DNA of 64,000 bases from Dehalococcoidia bacterium. GTDB lineage: Bacteria > Chloroflexota > Dehalococcoidia > Lucifugimonadales > Lucifugimonadaceae. Shown piece by piece: positions 46,603 to 55,299 of the stretch (the stretch's first letter is position 1; the number at the start of each line of letters is the position of its first letter). The notes below the pieces were generated by a model, which was given only the letters and a program-made list of their open reading frames with translations, was not told the DNA's origin and made no database searches. The stretch lies in contig JAJEAU010000010.1 of NCBI GenBank assembly GCA_022824185.1, positions 62,001 to 126,000 of the forward strand, given 5' to 3'. Position numbers and translations under genes: made by a program.

Positions 46603-48014
46603 GGGGACTCTTCGCCGGGGATCATTTTCAGGATGGGGCCGTTGAAGCGGAGGATGTAGATTTCGCCATTGTTGTCGGTGCCGAAGGAGGCGATGGCGGG
46701 GTTGTCGTATTGGGTGTCTTCGGGCGCGATTGGTTTGAGGGCGACGCTGCCGTTGGTCCAGTCGTTGGCGTCCATGATGCGGATTTCGCCTTTGCAGTGG
46801 TCGGAGTAGAGCAAGGCTTCGTTGAGGGATGGGATGGCGGCGCCTCGGTATACTGGCCCGGCGATTACGGAGCAGTGGCCGGATCGGGGCGGATAGTCTT
46901 CGATGGGGAGGGCCATGCCGGTCTGGTTGCAGTCTCGGCGTGGTCGGAAGCAGGCGGTGCCTTCCATGGTGCTCCATCCGAAGTTGGTGCCGCCGTCGGT
47001 AAGGGTGTTGACGACGTTGATTTCGTCGCGATAGCTCTGGCCGACGTCGCCGATCCATAGGAGGTCGGTTGCAGGGTCGAATGTCATGCGCCACGGGTTG
47101 CGGAGGCCGTATGCCCATATCTCGTCGGGGATGTCTGGGTCGTCGAGGAAGGGGTTGTCTGGAGGGATGCGGTACGGTTCTTCGTCGGAGGATTGGGAGA
47201 TGTCAAGGCGGATGATGGTGCCGTAGACGTTTGAGAGGTCTTGGCCGTTGCTCTGGGGGTCGCCTAGGGAGCCGCCGTCACCGAGGCCGAGGTAGAGGTA
47301 TCCGTTGTTGTCGAATAGGATTTTGCCGCCGTTGTGGTTCCCGTAGGGTTGGATGAGTTCGTAAACGTGGTGCTCGGAAGACCAGTCGGCGATGTATTCG
47401 TCGACGGTGAACCATGAGAGACGTGTGCGTCTGATGCCGCCTTGGACGGAGTAGTACATCCAAACACGGCCGTTTTCCTCAAATTTGGGGTCTAGGGCGA
47501 GGGAGAGTAGGCCCTCTTCGTTCGAGGCGCGGCTGACGCGTTCGCGGATGGAGAAGGTGAGGATGGGGTCACGTCGGGCGTCGAAGAAGACTCGGTGGAC
47601 TTGTCCGATCTGCTCGGCCACGAGGGCGGATTCGCCATCGGGTAGGAAAGCGATGTCAACGGGTCGCTCCCAAACGTGTCCGCCGAATGCCTCGACGAAC
47701 TGGAAGTCGTAGCGGCTGAAGGTGCGAGACGGTGTCGGAGGTAGAGCCGCGGTTGGCGGAGGGGAGACTCTGGAGTCGGCGTCGGATGTGGGCGTGACGG
47801 TGGGAAAGGGAGTTGGTTCGTTGGTGCAGCTGGTGAGGATAGCTAAGCAAACGACGACAACGAGAAAGGCAGCGACTATTCTACGAGCAGAGGAGTTTCG
47901 TGCCGTAACAACCGCCCTTCCCTGCTGGGTCCCCTGCCTTCGCCGTGAAGGTTCTAAACCCCCTTGTATTCCCCCCTGAACGTCAAGGGGGAGGAATAGG
48001 TTGCGACCTACCAC
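46599..48014 (-). CDS. PQQ-type sugar dehydrogenase (glucose/sorbosone family), lipoprotein
   Basis: A six-bladed beta-propeller quinoprotein of the soluble aldose sugar dehydrogenase family that oxidises sugars outside the membrane. Landmarks are ERPVDIAFLPDG, NEEGLLSLALDP, NHNGGKILFDNNGYLYLGLGDGG, GLRNPWRMTFDP, GDVGQ and NFGWSTMEG. A membrane segment with a lipobox Cys (LTSC) and a Thr/Pro linker precede it. The only usable start is GTG at 48014, which overlaps the dnaN stop and puts a palindromic repeat inside the first 20 codons. Confidence 0.87.
   Translation of the reverse strand: MVGRNLFLPLDVQGGIQGGLEPSRRRQGTQQGRAVVTARNSSARRIVAAFLVVVVCLAILTSCTNEPTPFPTVTPTSDADSRVSPPPTAALPPTPSRTFSRYDFQFVEAFGGHVWERPVDIAFLPDGESALVAEQIGQVHRVFFDARRDPILTFSIRERVSRASNEEGLLSLALDPKFEENGRVWMYYSVQGGIRRTRLSWFTVDEYIADWSSEHHVYELIQPYGNHNGGKILFDNNGYLYLGLGDGGSLGDPQSNGQDLSNVYGTIIRLDISQSSDEEPYRIPPDNPFLDDPDIPDEIWAYGLRNPWRMTFDPATDLLWIGDVGQSYRDEINVVNTLTDGGTNFGWSTMEGTACFRPRRDCNQTGMALPIEDYPPRSGHCSVIAGPVYRGAAIPSLNEALLYSDHCKGEIRIMDANDWTNGSVALKPIAPEDTQYDNPAIASFGTDNNGEIYILRFNGPILKMIPGEESP
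47967..47998. repeat. Palindromic repeat inside the 5' end of the sugar dehydrogenase frame
   Basis: TATTCCCCCCTGA and TCAAGGGGGAGGAATA form an imperfect inverted repeat around a 3-base centre. Read in frame it gives LFLPLDVQGGIQGG, which does not look like part of a signal peptide. Confidence 0.6.
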
Positions 48015-49216
48015 TGAACGTACATCGGCATCACTACATGGGTGAAGCCCGGGTGGTTTGAGAGGCGGAAGACCGCCGGGCTTGAGGGCGTAGTGATGGA
48101 GAGGATGAGTTTTTCGGGTCCGGTCGCACCGTCGGCACCGTCAGCGGTTTCGACGGGGTTGGAGGTCCCGCCTTGTGAGTTGCTGACGAGGTCGGTCAAG
48201 AAGCGAACGTTGAATGCGATTTTGCCTTCCTCGCCCTCGAGGTCGACGTCCAAGCTGGCTTCGGTGTTTCCGAGGTCTTCGGCGTTTGAGGAGACGGTTA
48301 GGCGTCCATTACCTTCCTCTTCGCGGGCGACCATGCGCACGATTGCGCTGCCCTCTCGAGCGATCACCTGCATGGAACGTGCGACTTGCTCGATGCTCTC
48401 GAGGGAGATGGACATCGTGCTGTCAGCGTTTTGGGGCACTAGGCTCTTGTAATCGGGATAGGTTCCGGCGATGAGCTGAGTGATCATCTCGACTTCGTCG
48501 CCGATTCGGAACATTGCCTCGCCGCCGGTTTCGGAGACCATGATTTCGACGGTTGAGACGGTGCCGGCCATGAGCGAGGTGAGTTCGCGCAGGGCGCGAG
48601 CGGGAATGAGGGCGTCGAAGGATTCTTCGGGCGCTTCCATGAGTTGTGCGGACTCGACGGATAGGCGGAATCCGTCGGCGGCGGCAAAGGTGGCTTTGTC
48701 GCCCTCGACCTCCATCTTGACGCCTGTGAGGACGGGCCGTGCGTCGTCGGTTGCGGCAGCGAATACGACTCGTTCGAGGGCATTTCGGAGGATGCCCGAG
48801 TCGACGCGGACGCGGTGTTTGGGAGAAACCTCAGGGAATGGGGGGAAGTCGTCTTTGGGAGCGCCGCGCAGGTCGGTGTCGATGGTGACCGGGTTGCCTC
48901 CGCGCTCGGTGGTCGTGGTGATTTTTGCGCCGTAGGGTTCGTCGGTGACTTCGATCTCGACGCGGCCCATTGAGAAGCTGCTGATGGTGTCCAGAAGGGG
49001 CCTTGCGGGGAGGGTGATTGCGCCGGTCTGTTCGATTTGTGCGCTGACCCAGGTGGTGATCGAGAGTTCCAGGTCGGTTGCGGCGAGTTTGAGCCTGGCG
49101 TCTTCGGTTTCTATGAGAATGTTCTGGGTGATCGGCAGGGTTGCCCTTGATGGGACGGCGCGTCGGACGACGCGTAGGCCACGAGCTAGGTTGTCCTGAA
49201 TGGAGGTAATCTTCAT
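48008..49216 (-). CDS. dnaN: DNA polymerase III beta sliding clamp
   Basis: The 402-residue clamp that holds the replicative polymerase on DNA. The three clamp domains are recognisable: ITQNILIETEDARLKLAATDLELSI, the RVVFAAATDDARPVLTGVKMEVEG linker into domain 2, and the C-terminal HPGFTHVVMPMYV. Replicative clamp genes usually sit beside dnaA and the origin; no dnaA is present here. The start region has duplicated AAGGTACGCC sequences that include the likely ribosome-binding site. Confidence 0.96.
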   Translation of the reverse strand: MKITSIQDNLARGLRVVRRAVPSRATLPITQNILIETEDARLKLAATDLELSITTWVSAQIEQTGAITLPARPLLDTISSFSMGRVEIEVTDEPYGAKITTTTERGGNPVTIDTDLRGAPKDDFPPFPEVSPKHRVRVDSGILRNALERVVFAAATDDARPVLTGVKMEVEGDKATFAAADGFRLSVESAQLMEAPEESFDALIPARALRELTSLMAGTVSTVEIMVSETGGEAMFRIGDEVEMITQLIAGTYPDYKSLVPQNADSTMSISLESIEQVARSMQVIAREGSAIVRMVAREEEGNGRLTVSSNAEDLGNTEASLDVDLEGEEGKIAFNVRFLTDLVSNSQGGTSNPVETADGADGATGPEKLILSITTPSSPAVFRLSNHPGFTHVVMPMYVQW

Positions 49217-49219
49217 GCG

Positions 49220-49270
49220 GCGTACCTTTGGCGTACCTTGGGGTGTTTAGTTTTCTCGGGTTTAGTTTTC
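49220..49270. repeat. Two direct repeats in the dnaN leader
   Basis: GCGTACCTT occurs at 49220-49228 and 49231-49239. GTTTAGTTTTC occurs exactly at 49245-49255 and 49260-49270. Read on the minus strand they give duplicated AAGGTACGC and GAAAACTAAAC just upstream of dnaN. Confidence 0.65.
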
Positions 49271-49470
49271 AATTGGCGAATCTGATCAGGGTTGCAGATT
49301 CTAGAATCACGATTCGGCGAACGGTCGACACGCCTCTTCGCAACTCGCGATTTCTTCGGTGTAATGATATAGCGAAGGCGAGTTTGGCTTAAGTTGGGCG
49401 TGAGTTCAAAGCGGAATGTAGCGAGATGGTCGGAGAAACGAGCGGAATTTCCCAATCTGAGGGCGTTTAC

Positions 49471-49567
49471 GATTCCGGCCTGCGCCGGAATGACGGGGGT
49501 GCTGCGGATGACGGGGGTGCTGTGGATGACGGGAACGTTGATTCCGCCCTACACCGGAAAGACGGGG
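49471..49567. repeat. REP-like palindromes with an 18-bp tandem repeat
   Basis: GATTCCGGCCTGCGCCGGAA (49471-49490) is a palindrome. Three 18-base units beginning ATGACGGG follow (49490-49543, the third diverged). A second degraded palindrome, ATTCCGCCCTACACCGGAA, is at 49541-49559. The block ends eight bases before the larB start. Confidence 0.75.
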
Positions 49568-49574
49568 GACTGTT

Positions 49575-50249
49575 GTGAATGACGGAGTGATCGAGGATAT
49601 GGGGTTCGCTACTGTGGACTTGGATCGGGAGCGCCGCACCGGTTTTCCGGAGGTGGTTATGGGTGAGGGCAAGACGGTCGAGCAGATAGCGAGCATCGCC
49701 AAGCGGATCTATGATGCGTCAGGGGTTGTGTTGGTTACGCGTTCTGTTGAGAAAGCGGCGGACGCGGTCAGTGAGTTGATACCGTCAGCGCAATATGAGC
49801 CGTCGTGTGGGGCGATTTGGGCCGACGACCGGGGCTTGGATGCGCAGCACCGGGGATTGACATTGGTTTGTGCGGGGACCGCAGATTTGCCGGTTGCAGA
49901 CGAGGCGGAGTTGACGGCTCGGTTGATGTTGTGTGAGGTGACACGGGTCAACGATGTCGGCGTTGCGGGGATTCACCGTCTTCTGGCGCACGAGGATGTG
50001 TTGCGGACGGCGAAGGTGGTTGTGGTCGTGGCGGGTATGGATGGAGCTTTGCCAAGCGTCGTTGGCGGGTTGGTTGCCGCGCCGGTGATTGCGGTGCCGA
50101 CCAGCAACGGGTTCGGGACAGGATTGGACGGCTACGCGGCGATGCTGACTATGTTGAACTCGTGCGCCGCGGGGGTGTCGGTCGTGAATATCGACGGTGG
50201 TTTTTCAGCGGGATATCAGGCCGCGATGATTTGCCGGGTGGGAAACTAG
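49575..50249 (+). CDS. larB: LarB-like (NCAIR mutase/PurE-related) protein, short N-terminus
   Basis: LarB carboxylates nicotinate adenine dinucleotide at the start of nickel-pincer cofactor synthesis for lactate racemase-type enzymes. Landmarks are DMGFATVDLDRERRTGFPEVVMGEGKT, the AGTADLPVADEAELTA segment, VVVVAGMDGALPSVVGGLV and PTSNGFG, with the Cys-rich NSCAAGVSVVNID end. The 224-residue product lacks about 30 N-terminal residues of typical LarB. An in-frame TGA at 49539 inside the repeat block stops any longer start. No larC or larE is in the window. Confidence 0.85.
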   Translation: MNDGVIEDMGFATVDLDRERRTGFPEVVMGEGKTVEQIASIAKRIYDASGVVLVTRSVEKAADAVSELIPSAQYEPSCGAIWADDRGLDAQHRGLTLVCAGTADLPVADEAELTARLMLCEVTRVNDVGVAGIHRLLAHEDVLRTAKVVVVVAGMDGALPSVVGGLVAAPVIAVPTSNGFGTGLDGYAAMLTMLNSCAAGVSVVNIDGGFSAGYQAAMICRVGN

Positions 50250-50404
50250 GATGCGAAGGATTGGGAAAGATCGGAAGTATGCAGTGGGTGGAGGATTTGG
50301 TCTGCGTGTTGGGCGGTAATTGATGGGGAGTACCCGCCTCGGCGAGCATCCCCGCGCATTACGCTTCGCTCCACGCGCGCGCCCTTCCCCGCGAGTTGGA
50401 TTCC

Positions 50405-50929
50405 CTAGTTGTTGGCTTTTACGAAGGCCAGGAGGTCGGCTAGCTCTTGGTCTGAGAGGTAGTCGAAGGCTGGCATGACGTTGGTGAAGCCTTCGGCGAT
50501 GTAGGAGGAAGGCTTGGTGATGGACTGAATGAGGTAGTCGTCGGCGTCGAGATCGGTTCGCTCGCCGGCTCGGGTGTAGAGGCCTTTCCAACCGGGTCCG
50601 ACGATCGTGTCGTCGTCGGTCGAGTGGCATGCTGCGCAACCGAGGGTTGTGTGGAGCGCTTCACCGTCGGCAGCGCTGCCTTCGGGGAGTTCCCGTGGTT
50701 GCGAGAGTGTCGCAATATCGATTGCGGAACCGGCAAGGACGAGTTCGCGGGTGCCGGGAGGGGCGGGAGTAGGATCGAATGCCACCGGCGTTGCGGTTGG
50801 GTTGAACACCTCAGTGCAGGCTGAGAGTAGCACGGAGGCCAAGAGTAGGACGGTCAGGCTTGCAACCGAGATGAGATTGCGTTTGGATTGGACGCGTTTC
50901 AACGAGTTACGGGCGATGCGCAATGCCAT
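50405..50929 (-). CDS. Lipoprotein c-type cytochrome
   Basis: A 174-residue protein with a basic N-terminus, a hydrophobic stretch and a lipobox Cys (VLLSACTE). A Pro/Thr linker and a single class I cytochrome c domain follow. The haem site is GCAACHS and the likely axial methionine is in NVMPAFDYLSDQEL. It probably carries electrons on the outer face of the membrane. GGAGAG precedes the ATG, and a TAGAAT box lies 34 bases upstream. Confidence 0.9.
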   Translation of the reverse strand: MALRIARNSLKRVQSKRNLISVASLTVLLLASVLLSACTEVFNPTATPVAFDPTPAPPGTRELVLAGSAIDIATLSQPRELPEGSAADGEALHTTLGCAACHSTDDDTIVGPGWKGLYTRAGERTDLDADDYLIQSITKPSSYIAEGFTNVMPAFDYLSDQELADLLAFVKANN

Positions 50930-50963
50930 GCTCTCCGTATTTCTTGCTCTACAGACTCAAACA

Positions 50964-50969
50964 ATTCTA
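50964..50969 (-). promoter_or_regulatory. TAGAAT -10-like box before the cytochrome gene
   Basis: TAGAAT on the minus strand lies 34 bases upstream of the cytochrome ATG. Confidence 0.35.
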
Positions 50970-50998
50970 CGATAGCGGAGCGCGTGGGATGTGCATGT

Positions 50999-51763
50999 CT
51001 AGATGAAGTCGAGCATTCCGAGCGTTGCGGTGGTCTGATCGGGGTTGGACCGTTTCTTATTTCGGATCTTTTCGATCAGTGCGAGTTCATCTTGCGTCAA
51101 TCGGCCGAGTTCGTCGGCGCTGACGCCGCGCTGTTTCGACTCGCGGATCAGGTTAAGCCATTCATTTCCGACGTCGGTTAACGCTCCGGGGTCGATGCCC
51201 TGTTCCCTAGCGTTGTTCATGAAGGTGATTTCATCTCGGGTCAGCGATGCGATTTCGTTACTCGAGATTCCTTCGGATGTGAGTTTTGCGATGGTCTCGA
51301 GTGTGCCGGCGTCGATGAGGTCTATCTGCTCGTCGGTGAGGCCCATGCGTGAGAGACGACGGAGGGCGACGATTTGGGTAGCGTTCATGGCTGCCAACTC
51401 GTCGATTGGGATACCTAGTTCTTGAAAACGACGGAGGGATTTTGCGGCTTCGGGGTCGGTTTCAGCTACGTCGTCGGCGGTCAATCCTTTTTCGAGAACG
51501 ACATCCAGGAGTTCGGATTCTTCTTGCGAGAGGATCCGGACGACCTCATCGAAGTAGTGGGCGACGCGGCCGTAGTTGATGCCGAGCCGAGCCATCCAGT
51601 AGTTGATGGTTGCCTTCTGAACGTTTACCTGCTGAGCGATCGTGCTGACGTTGATGCCCGGTTCGTTGAGTTTGTGTCTAAGAACTTCCCTGAGTGGGCC
51701 GCCCAAGGTTGATTCGGCGGCGGTTACGGCCTTGGTAGCTCGGAGGTAGTTGTAAGTGGTCAT
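50999..51763 (-). CDS. HTH protein with six exact 24-residue repeats
   Basis: A 254-residue protein. Residues about 36-68 hold a helix-turn-helix (INVSTIAQQVNVQKATINYW). From residue 93 there are six consecutive 24-residue units, each beginning Gly-[Leu/Ile/Val] (Gly at 93, 117, 141, 165, 189, 213) and following G-x-x-x-x-E/D-[I/L]-x-x-[L/M]-x-x-x-[E/Q]-[I/L]. Examples are GISSNEIASLTRDEI and GVSADELGRLTQDEL. This predicts a regular two-helix solenoid attached to a DNA-binding head. I do not recognise the family. The ATG at 51763 has GGGG upstream. Confidence 0.8.
   Translation of the reverse strand: MTTYNYLRATKAVTAAESTLGGPLREVLRHKLNEPGINVSTIAQQVNVQKATINYWMARLGINYGRVAHYFDEVVRILSQEESELLDVVLEKGLTADDVAETDPEAAKSLRRFQELGIPIDELAAMNATQIVALRRLSRMGLTDEQIDLIDAGTLETIAKLTSEGISSNEIASLTRDEITFMNNAREQGIDPGALTDVGNEWLNLIRESKQRGVSADELGRLTQDELALIEKIRNKKRSNPDQTTATLGMLDFI
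51056..51487 (-). repeat. Six 72-bp coding repeats in the HTH protein
   Basis: The DNA encodes six 24-residue units with no gaps between them. Amino-acid spacing is exact although the sequences have diverged. Confidence 0.8.
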
Positions 51764-51906
51764 CGTATTGCCCCGGCGTGCTCTGTTTCGAGATGCGATC
51801 CCAGTTTGAGCCACGGTGTTTTCTGACTGTATTTGAATAAGTTTAGACTAAGTTTCGAGCGCGTTTCAACGGTTTTCATGACGTTTTCAATCATTTTGCG
51901 AATTTA

Positions 51907-52039
51907 GATTGAACTAGTTAGAAGTTGTTCGCTCAGGCTCTCGATGTAGTGTTGAATGAGTTTTAAACTCTAGCAGATTTGGCTTTGAGATCGGAGTGAT
52001 TTGAGACTGAGGTTCTGTTTGACGTGGATTGAACTAGTT
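51907..52039. promoter_or_regulatory. Repeated palindromic site GATTGAACTAGTT
   Basis: The 13-base sequence occurs exactly at 51907-51919 and 52027-52039, 120 bases apart, each with the AACTAGTT palindrome followed by one base and GAA. Two copies of a palindrome in one intergenic region next to a DNA-binding protein suggest operators. Confidence 0.5.
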
Positions 52040-52394
52040 CGAAAACCGATTGGACGGCAAGTTCGGCAAGTTGGGGCAGGATTTTCGGGAGGCGTTGTAT
52101 TCGCGATCTCTGGGAAGGATCCAATATCGGGCCTAGAAACGGCGAAGATAGGGTTTCTTATGTCGTTGATGCGTCGAGGGCCGATTTTGGCGACGTTGAA
52201 CTGAAGCGTGTTTGATGCGTGGAATGAGTGAGTGGAGGAAGGGGTCGTTGGCTTGGTCGCATGGTCGGATGGGATTCCGGCAGGGAGGTTGGATTGGGAT
52301 GATGCGGACCGGCGATTGTGAAGGTACGCCCTGCCCTGTCAGTTTGATGGAACGGATTCATCCTACGGTGGTTTGCCTGCGTGGAGTTGTTGAC

Positions 52395-52400
52395 TAAAAT
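52395..52400 (+). promoter_or_regulatory. TAAAAT -10-like box before fdhA
   Basis: TAAAAT lies 28 bases before the fdhA ATG and resembles the other TARAAT boxes in the window. Confidence 0.35.
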
Positions 52401-52428
52401 GGTGGTAAATCTCGTATTCGGGGAAATC

Positions 52429-55296
52429 ATGACTTCTGTTTCCGTCAACGGTAAAGTTCAAGGTGGCACCAAGTGGTTGGATCTGCGCGTCAACGGTGTG
52501 GCGGTTCAATGCGCTGACGGATCGAGGGTGTTGGACGCGGTGAAGGATGCGGGATTCGAGGTGCCGACTCTTTGTTATGACGAGCGGGTTGGTCCGCAGG
52601 GGACGTGTCGGATGTGTTTGGTTGAAGTCGAGGTAAATGGTCGGACCGAGCAGGTTGCGTCGTGCACGGCGTTTGCGGAGGATGAGATGTCGGTGGGGAC
52701 GCATACGGAGGAGATCAGGGACTACCGGAAGACGCTTCTGGAGTTGTTGCTGTCGGAGATGGCGTCGCCGAACACCAATCCGTATACGAACAAGGTTGGA
52801 CCTACAGAGTTCGACCATGCCGTCGAGGAGTATGACGCGAGGTGGGACGCTTTCCCGCGGTTGAAGGTCAGGGAGAAGGCGGCGCATGATGAGAATCCCT
52901 TTATTCAGCGAGATTATGACTATTGCATCGCCTGTTACCGGTGCACGAACATCTGCAACGAGTGGGAGCAGGCGTCGGCGATCACGGTGGATGGGCGTGG
53001 TCAGGATTCGAGTATCTTCACGTTTTTTGGCAATGAGTTGATGGATTCGCCGTGCACCTTCTGTGGACAGTGCATCAACACCTGCCCGACTGGTGCCCTG
53101 AGCGATCGGAAGGTTGTGAGTCAGGACATTTCGGCTGCGGACGTAGATCGGACGCAGACGATTTGCCCGTACTGTGGCGTGGGTTGCGGGATCGAGTTGC
53201 TAACGCATGACGGGGAGATCATCGGTGCGGAGCCGGATTTCACAGCTCCGAGCCGAGGGTCGTTGTGCGTCAAGGGTCAGTTTGCGTCTTGGGAATTTGT
53301 GAGGAGCGAGGACAGGTTGCGGCATCCGCTGATCAAACAGGCGGGTGGTACGTTCAGGAAGGCGTCGTGGGACGAGGCGTTGAGCTTGGTTTCGGGCAAG
53401 TTCAAGGACGCTATCGAGACTGAGGGTCCGGATTCGCTAGTGTGTTGGGCTTCGGCGCGGGTTGTGACAGAGGCGAACTATCTGATGCAGAAGTTCGCAA
53501 GGGTGGCGCTCGGGACGAACAATATAGATAACTGTTCTCGTACTTGACACGCTCCGTCGGTCGCCGGTCTGGCGGTCATGGTAGGAAGAGGAGCGATGTC
53601 GAACTCGATTGAGGAGTTGGCCGAGACTGACTTCCTGCTAGTTGCGGGATCGAACACGACCGAGGCGCATCCTGTCATCTCGTTGCGGATGAAGCGTGCG
53701 GTGAAGAATGGCGCGAAATTGGTCGTGGTTGATCCTCGGAAGATCGAGTTGACGAACTGGGCGACGCGGCATGTTCAGATCAAGGTTGGGACGGACATTC
53801 CGTTCTTCAACGCCGTGGCGAACGTGATAATAAACGAGGAGTTGCAGGACTCGTGGTTCATCCAGCATAGGACGGAGGGGTTTGAGGCGTTTGCGCGGCA
53901 TGTGCAGATGTACACGCCAGAGTATTCGGCAGAGATCTGTGGGATCACACCGGAGGAGATTGTAGATACGGCTCGCGAGTTTGCGGCGGCGGCCCCGCAC
54001 GCTGCCATTTGTTACACGTTGGGGATCACCGAGCATTCGTGCGGGTCCCACAATGTGCAGTCGTTGGGGAACTTGGGGCTGTTGTGCGGGACACTGGGCG
54101 TGCCGAACGCGGGTGTCAACCCGTTGCGCGGGCAGAACAATGTTCAAGGCGCGGGCGATGCGGGGTGCATTCCTACGGACCTGCCCGGTTACCAGAAGGT
54201 GGAGAGGCCGGGGATACGCGCTATATTCGAAGAGGCGTGGGGTGAACCGCTGCCTCGGCGTCGAGGGATTACGAAGATCACGGCGATGGAGCAGATGATC
54301 AAGGGTCGAGTGAAGGCCGTGTATGTGATGGGCGAGAACACGGTTGTTTCGGATCCCCACGCCAATCACGCCGAACATGCTTTGAGGTCGGTAGATTTCT
54401 TGGTTGTGCAAGACATCTTCCTGACAGAGACGGCGCAGTTGGCGGATGTCGTGTTGCCGGCGGCGGCGTTCGCGGAATCAGATGGGACGTTTGCGAATAG
54501 TGAGCGTCGGGTGCAGCGGGTACGCCCTGCCGTCCCGCCGCCTGGCGAGGCTCGGCCGGATGTGGACATATTGCTTGAGATGTTTGCTCGGATGGGCAAA
54601 CCCCAAGAGATGAAGACGGCGAAGGATGTGTTCGAGGAGATGCGGAGCGTGACTCCGATCTATGGCGGTTTGTCATACGAGCGATTGGATCGGGAAGGTG
54701 GCATTCAGTGGCCGTGTGGAGATGAGGACGACCCTGGGACGGTGTATCTGCACGGGGATGAGTTTTCGACGGGATTCCCGGGGTTCTTTGCGCCGGTGGA
54801 CCACATTCCACCTGCGGAGGAGCCGGATCAGGAGTATCCGTGGTTGTTGACGACGGGTCGGAGACGGTCGACGTATCACACAGGAACGCAGACTGGTAAA
54901 GCTACCGGATTCGAGAACCTGGTGCCGCATGAGATGTTGGAGTTGAACCCGATGGATGCGGCTGAGATGGGACTTGTGGATGGGGATTTGGTCGATGTGT
55001 CGTCGCGGCGAGGGAAGGTGACGGTATCAGCGCGGTTGACGGAGAAGTCGCCGCGGGGTTTGGTCTTCATGTCGTTCGCGTTTCCCGAGATTACGAGGAC
55101 GAATGACGTGACGTCAGATGCCTACGACTTCATCACAGAGACCCCGGAGTTTAAGGCCTGTGCGGTGAAGATATCGAAGTCGGAGTATCAGGACGAGGAG
55201 GTTCGGGTAGCGCAGAGGCGGATTCGATTGGCCGGAGAGGTCAAGCAGCCAACGGAGTTGATGCCGGTTAACGGGCATCGGAATGGGTCGCGCTAA
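52429..55296 (+). CDS. fdhA: Formate dehydrogenase alpha subunit, selenoprotein
   Basis: A 955-residue molybdopterin oxidoreductase read through an in-frame TGA at 53545-53547 as selenocysteine 373. Order of domains: 2Fe-2S ferredoxin (LCYDERVGPQGTCRMC), His-Cys region, two 4Fe-4S clusters (YCIACYRCTNIC, CTFCGQCINTCP), the 4Fe-4S of the catalytic part (CPYCGVGCGIE), the bis-MGD core and the C-terminal MGD-binding domain. The stop lies in CSRT-TGA-HAPSVAGL, exactly where formate dehydrogenases have Sec or Cys. A SECIS-like hairpin follows. GGGGA precedes the ATG at 52429. No diaphorase subunit is adjacent. Confidence 0.93.
53545..53585 (+). promoter_or_regulatory. Bacterial SECIS element in fdhA
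   Basis: Starting 11 bases after the TGA, GGTCGCC (53559-53565) pairs with GGCGGTC (53571-53577), with one G-T pair, around the loop GGTCT (53566-53570). The E. coli fdhF element also has GGUCU at its apex at similar distance. SelB should bind it. Confidence 0.85.
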
Positions 55297-55299
55297 CGG

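Larger units (their letters stand above)
49217..49574. other. Intergenic region between divergent dnaN and larB
   Basis: It holds duplicated dnaN leader sequences, a TAGAATC box on each strand at 49297-49308 (overlapping inverted copies), and a palindromic repeat block that abuts larB. I see no gene in it. Confidence 0.6.
51764..52428. other. Divergent regulatory region between the HTH-repeat gene and fdhA
   Basis: About 660 bases. The left part is AT-rich with TTTTCA repeats and two copies of GATTGAACTAGTT. The right part is G-rich with a short unlikely frame. The fdhA promoter is probably near 52395. Confidence 0.6.

Noticed and set aside
49520-49528. DnaA-box-like TGTGGATGA near dnaN
   Set aside because: It is one imperfect match inside a tandem repeat, with no cluster of boxes and no dnaA nearby.
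52212-52397. 61-residue frame upstream of fdhA
   Set aside because: It has no ribosome-binding site or recognisable pattern, and it runs over the probable fdhA promoter.
53520-53580. Frameshift or split gene in fdhA
   Set aside because: Both parts are in the same frame, the TGA is at the known Sec site, and a matching hairpin follows, so recoding explains it better.
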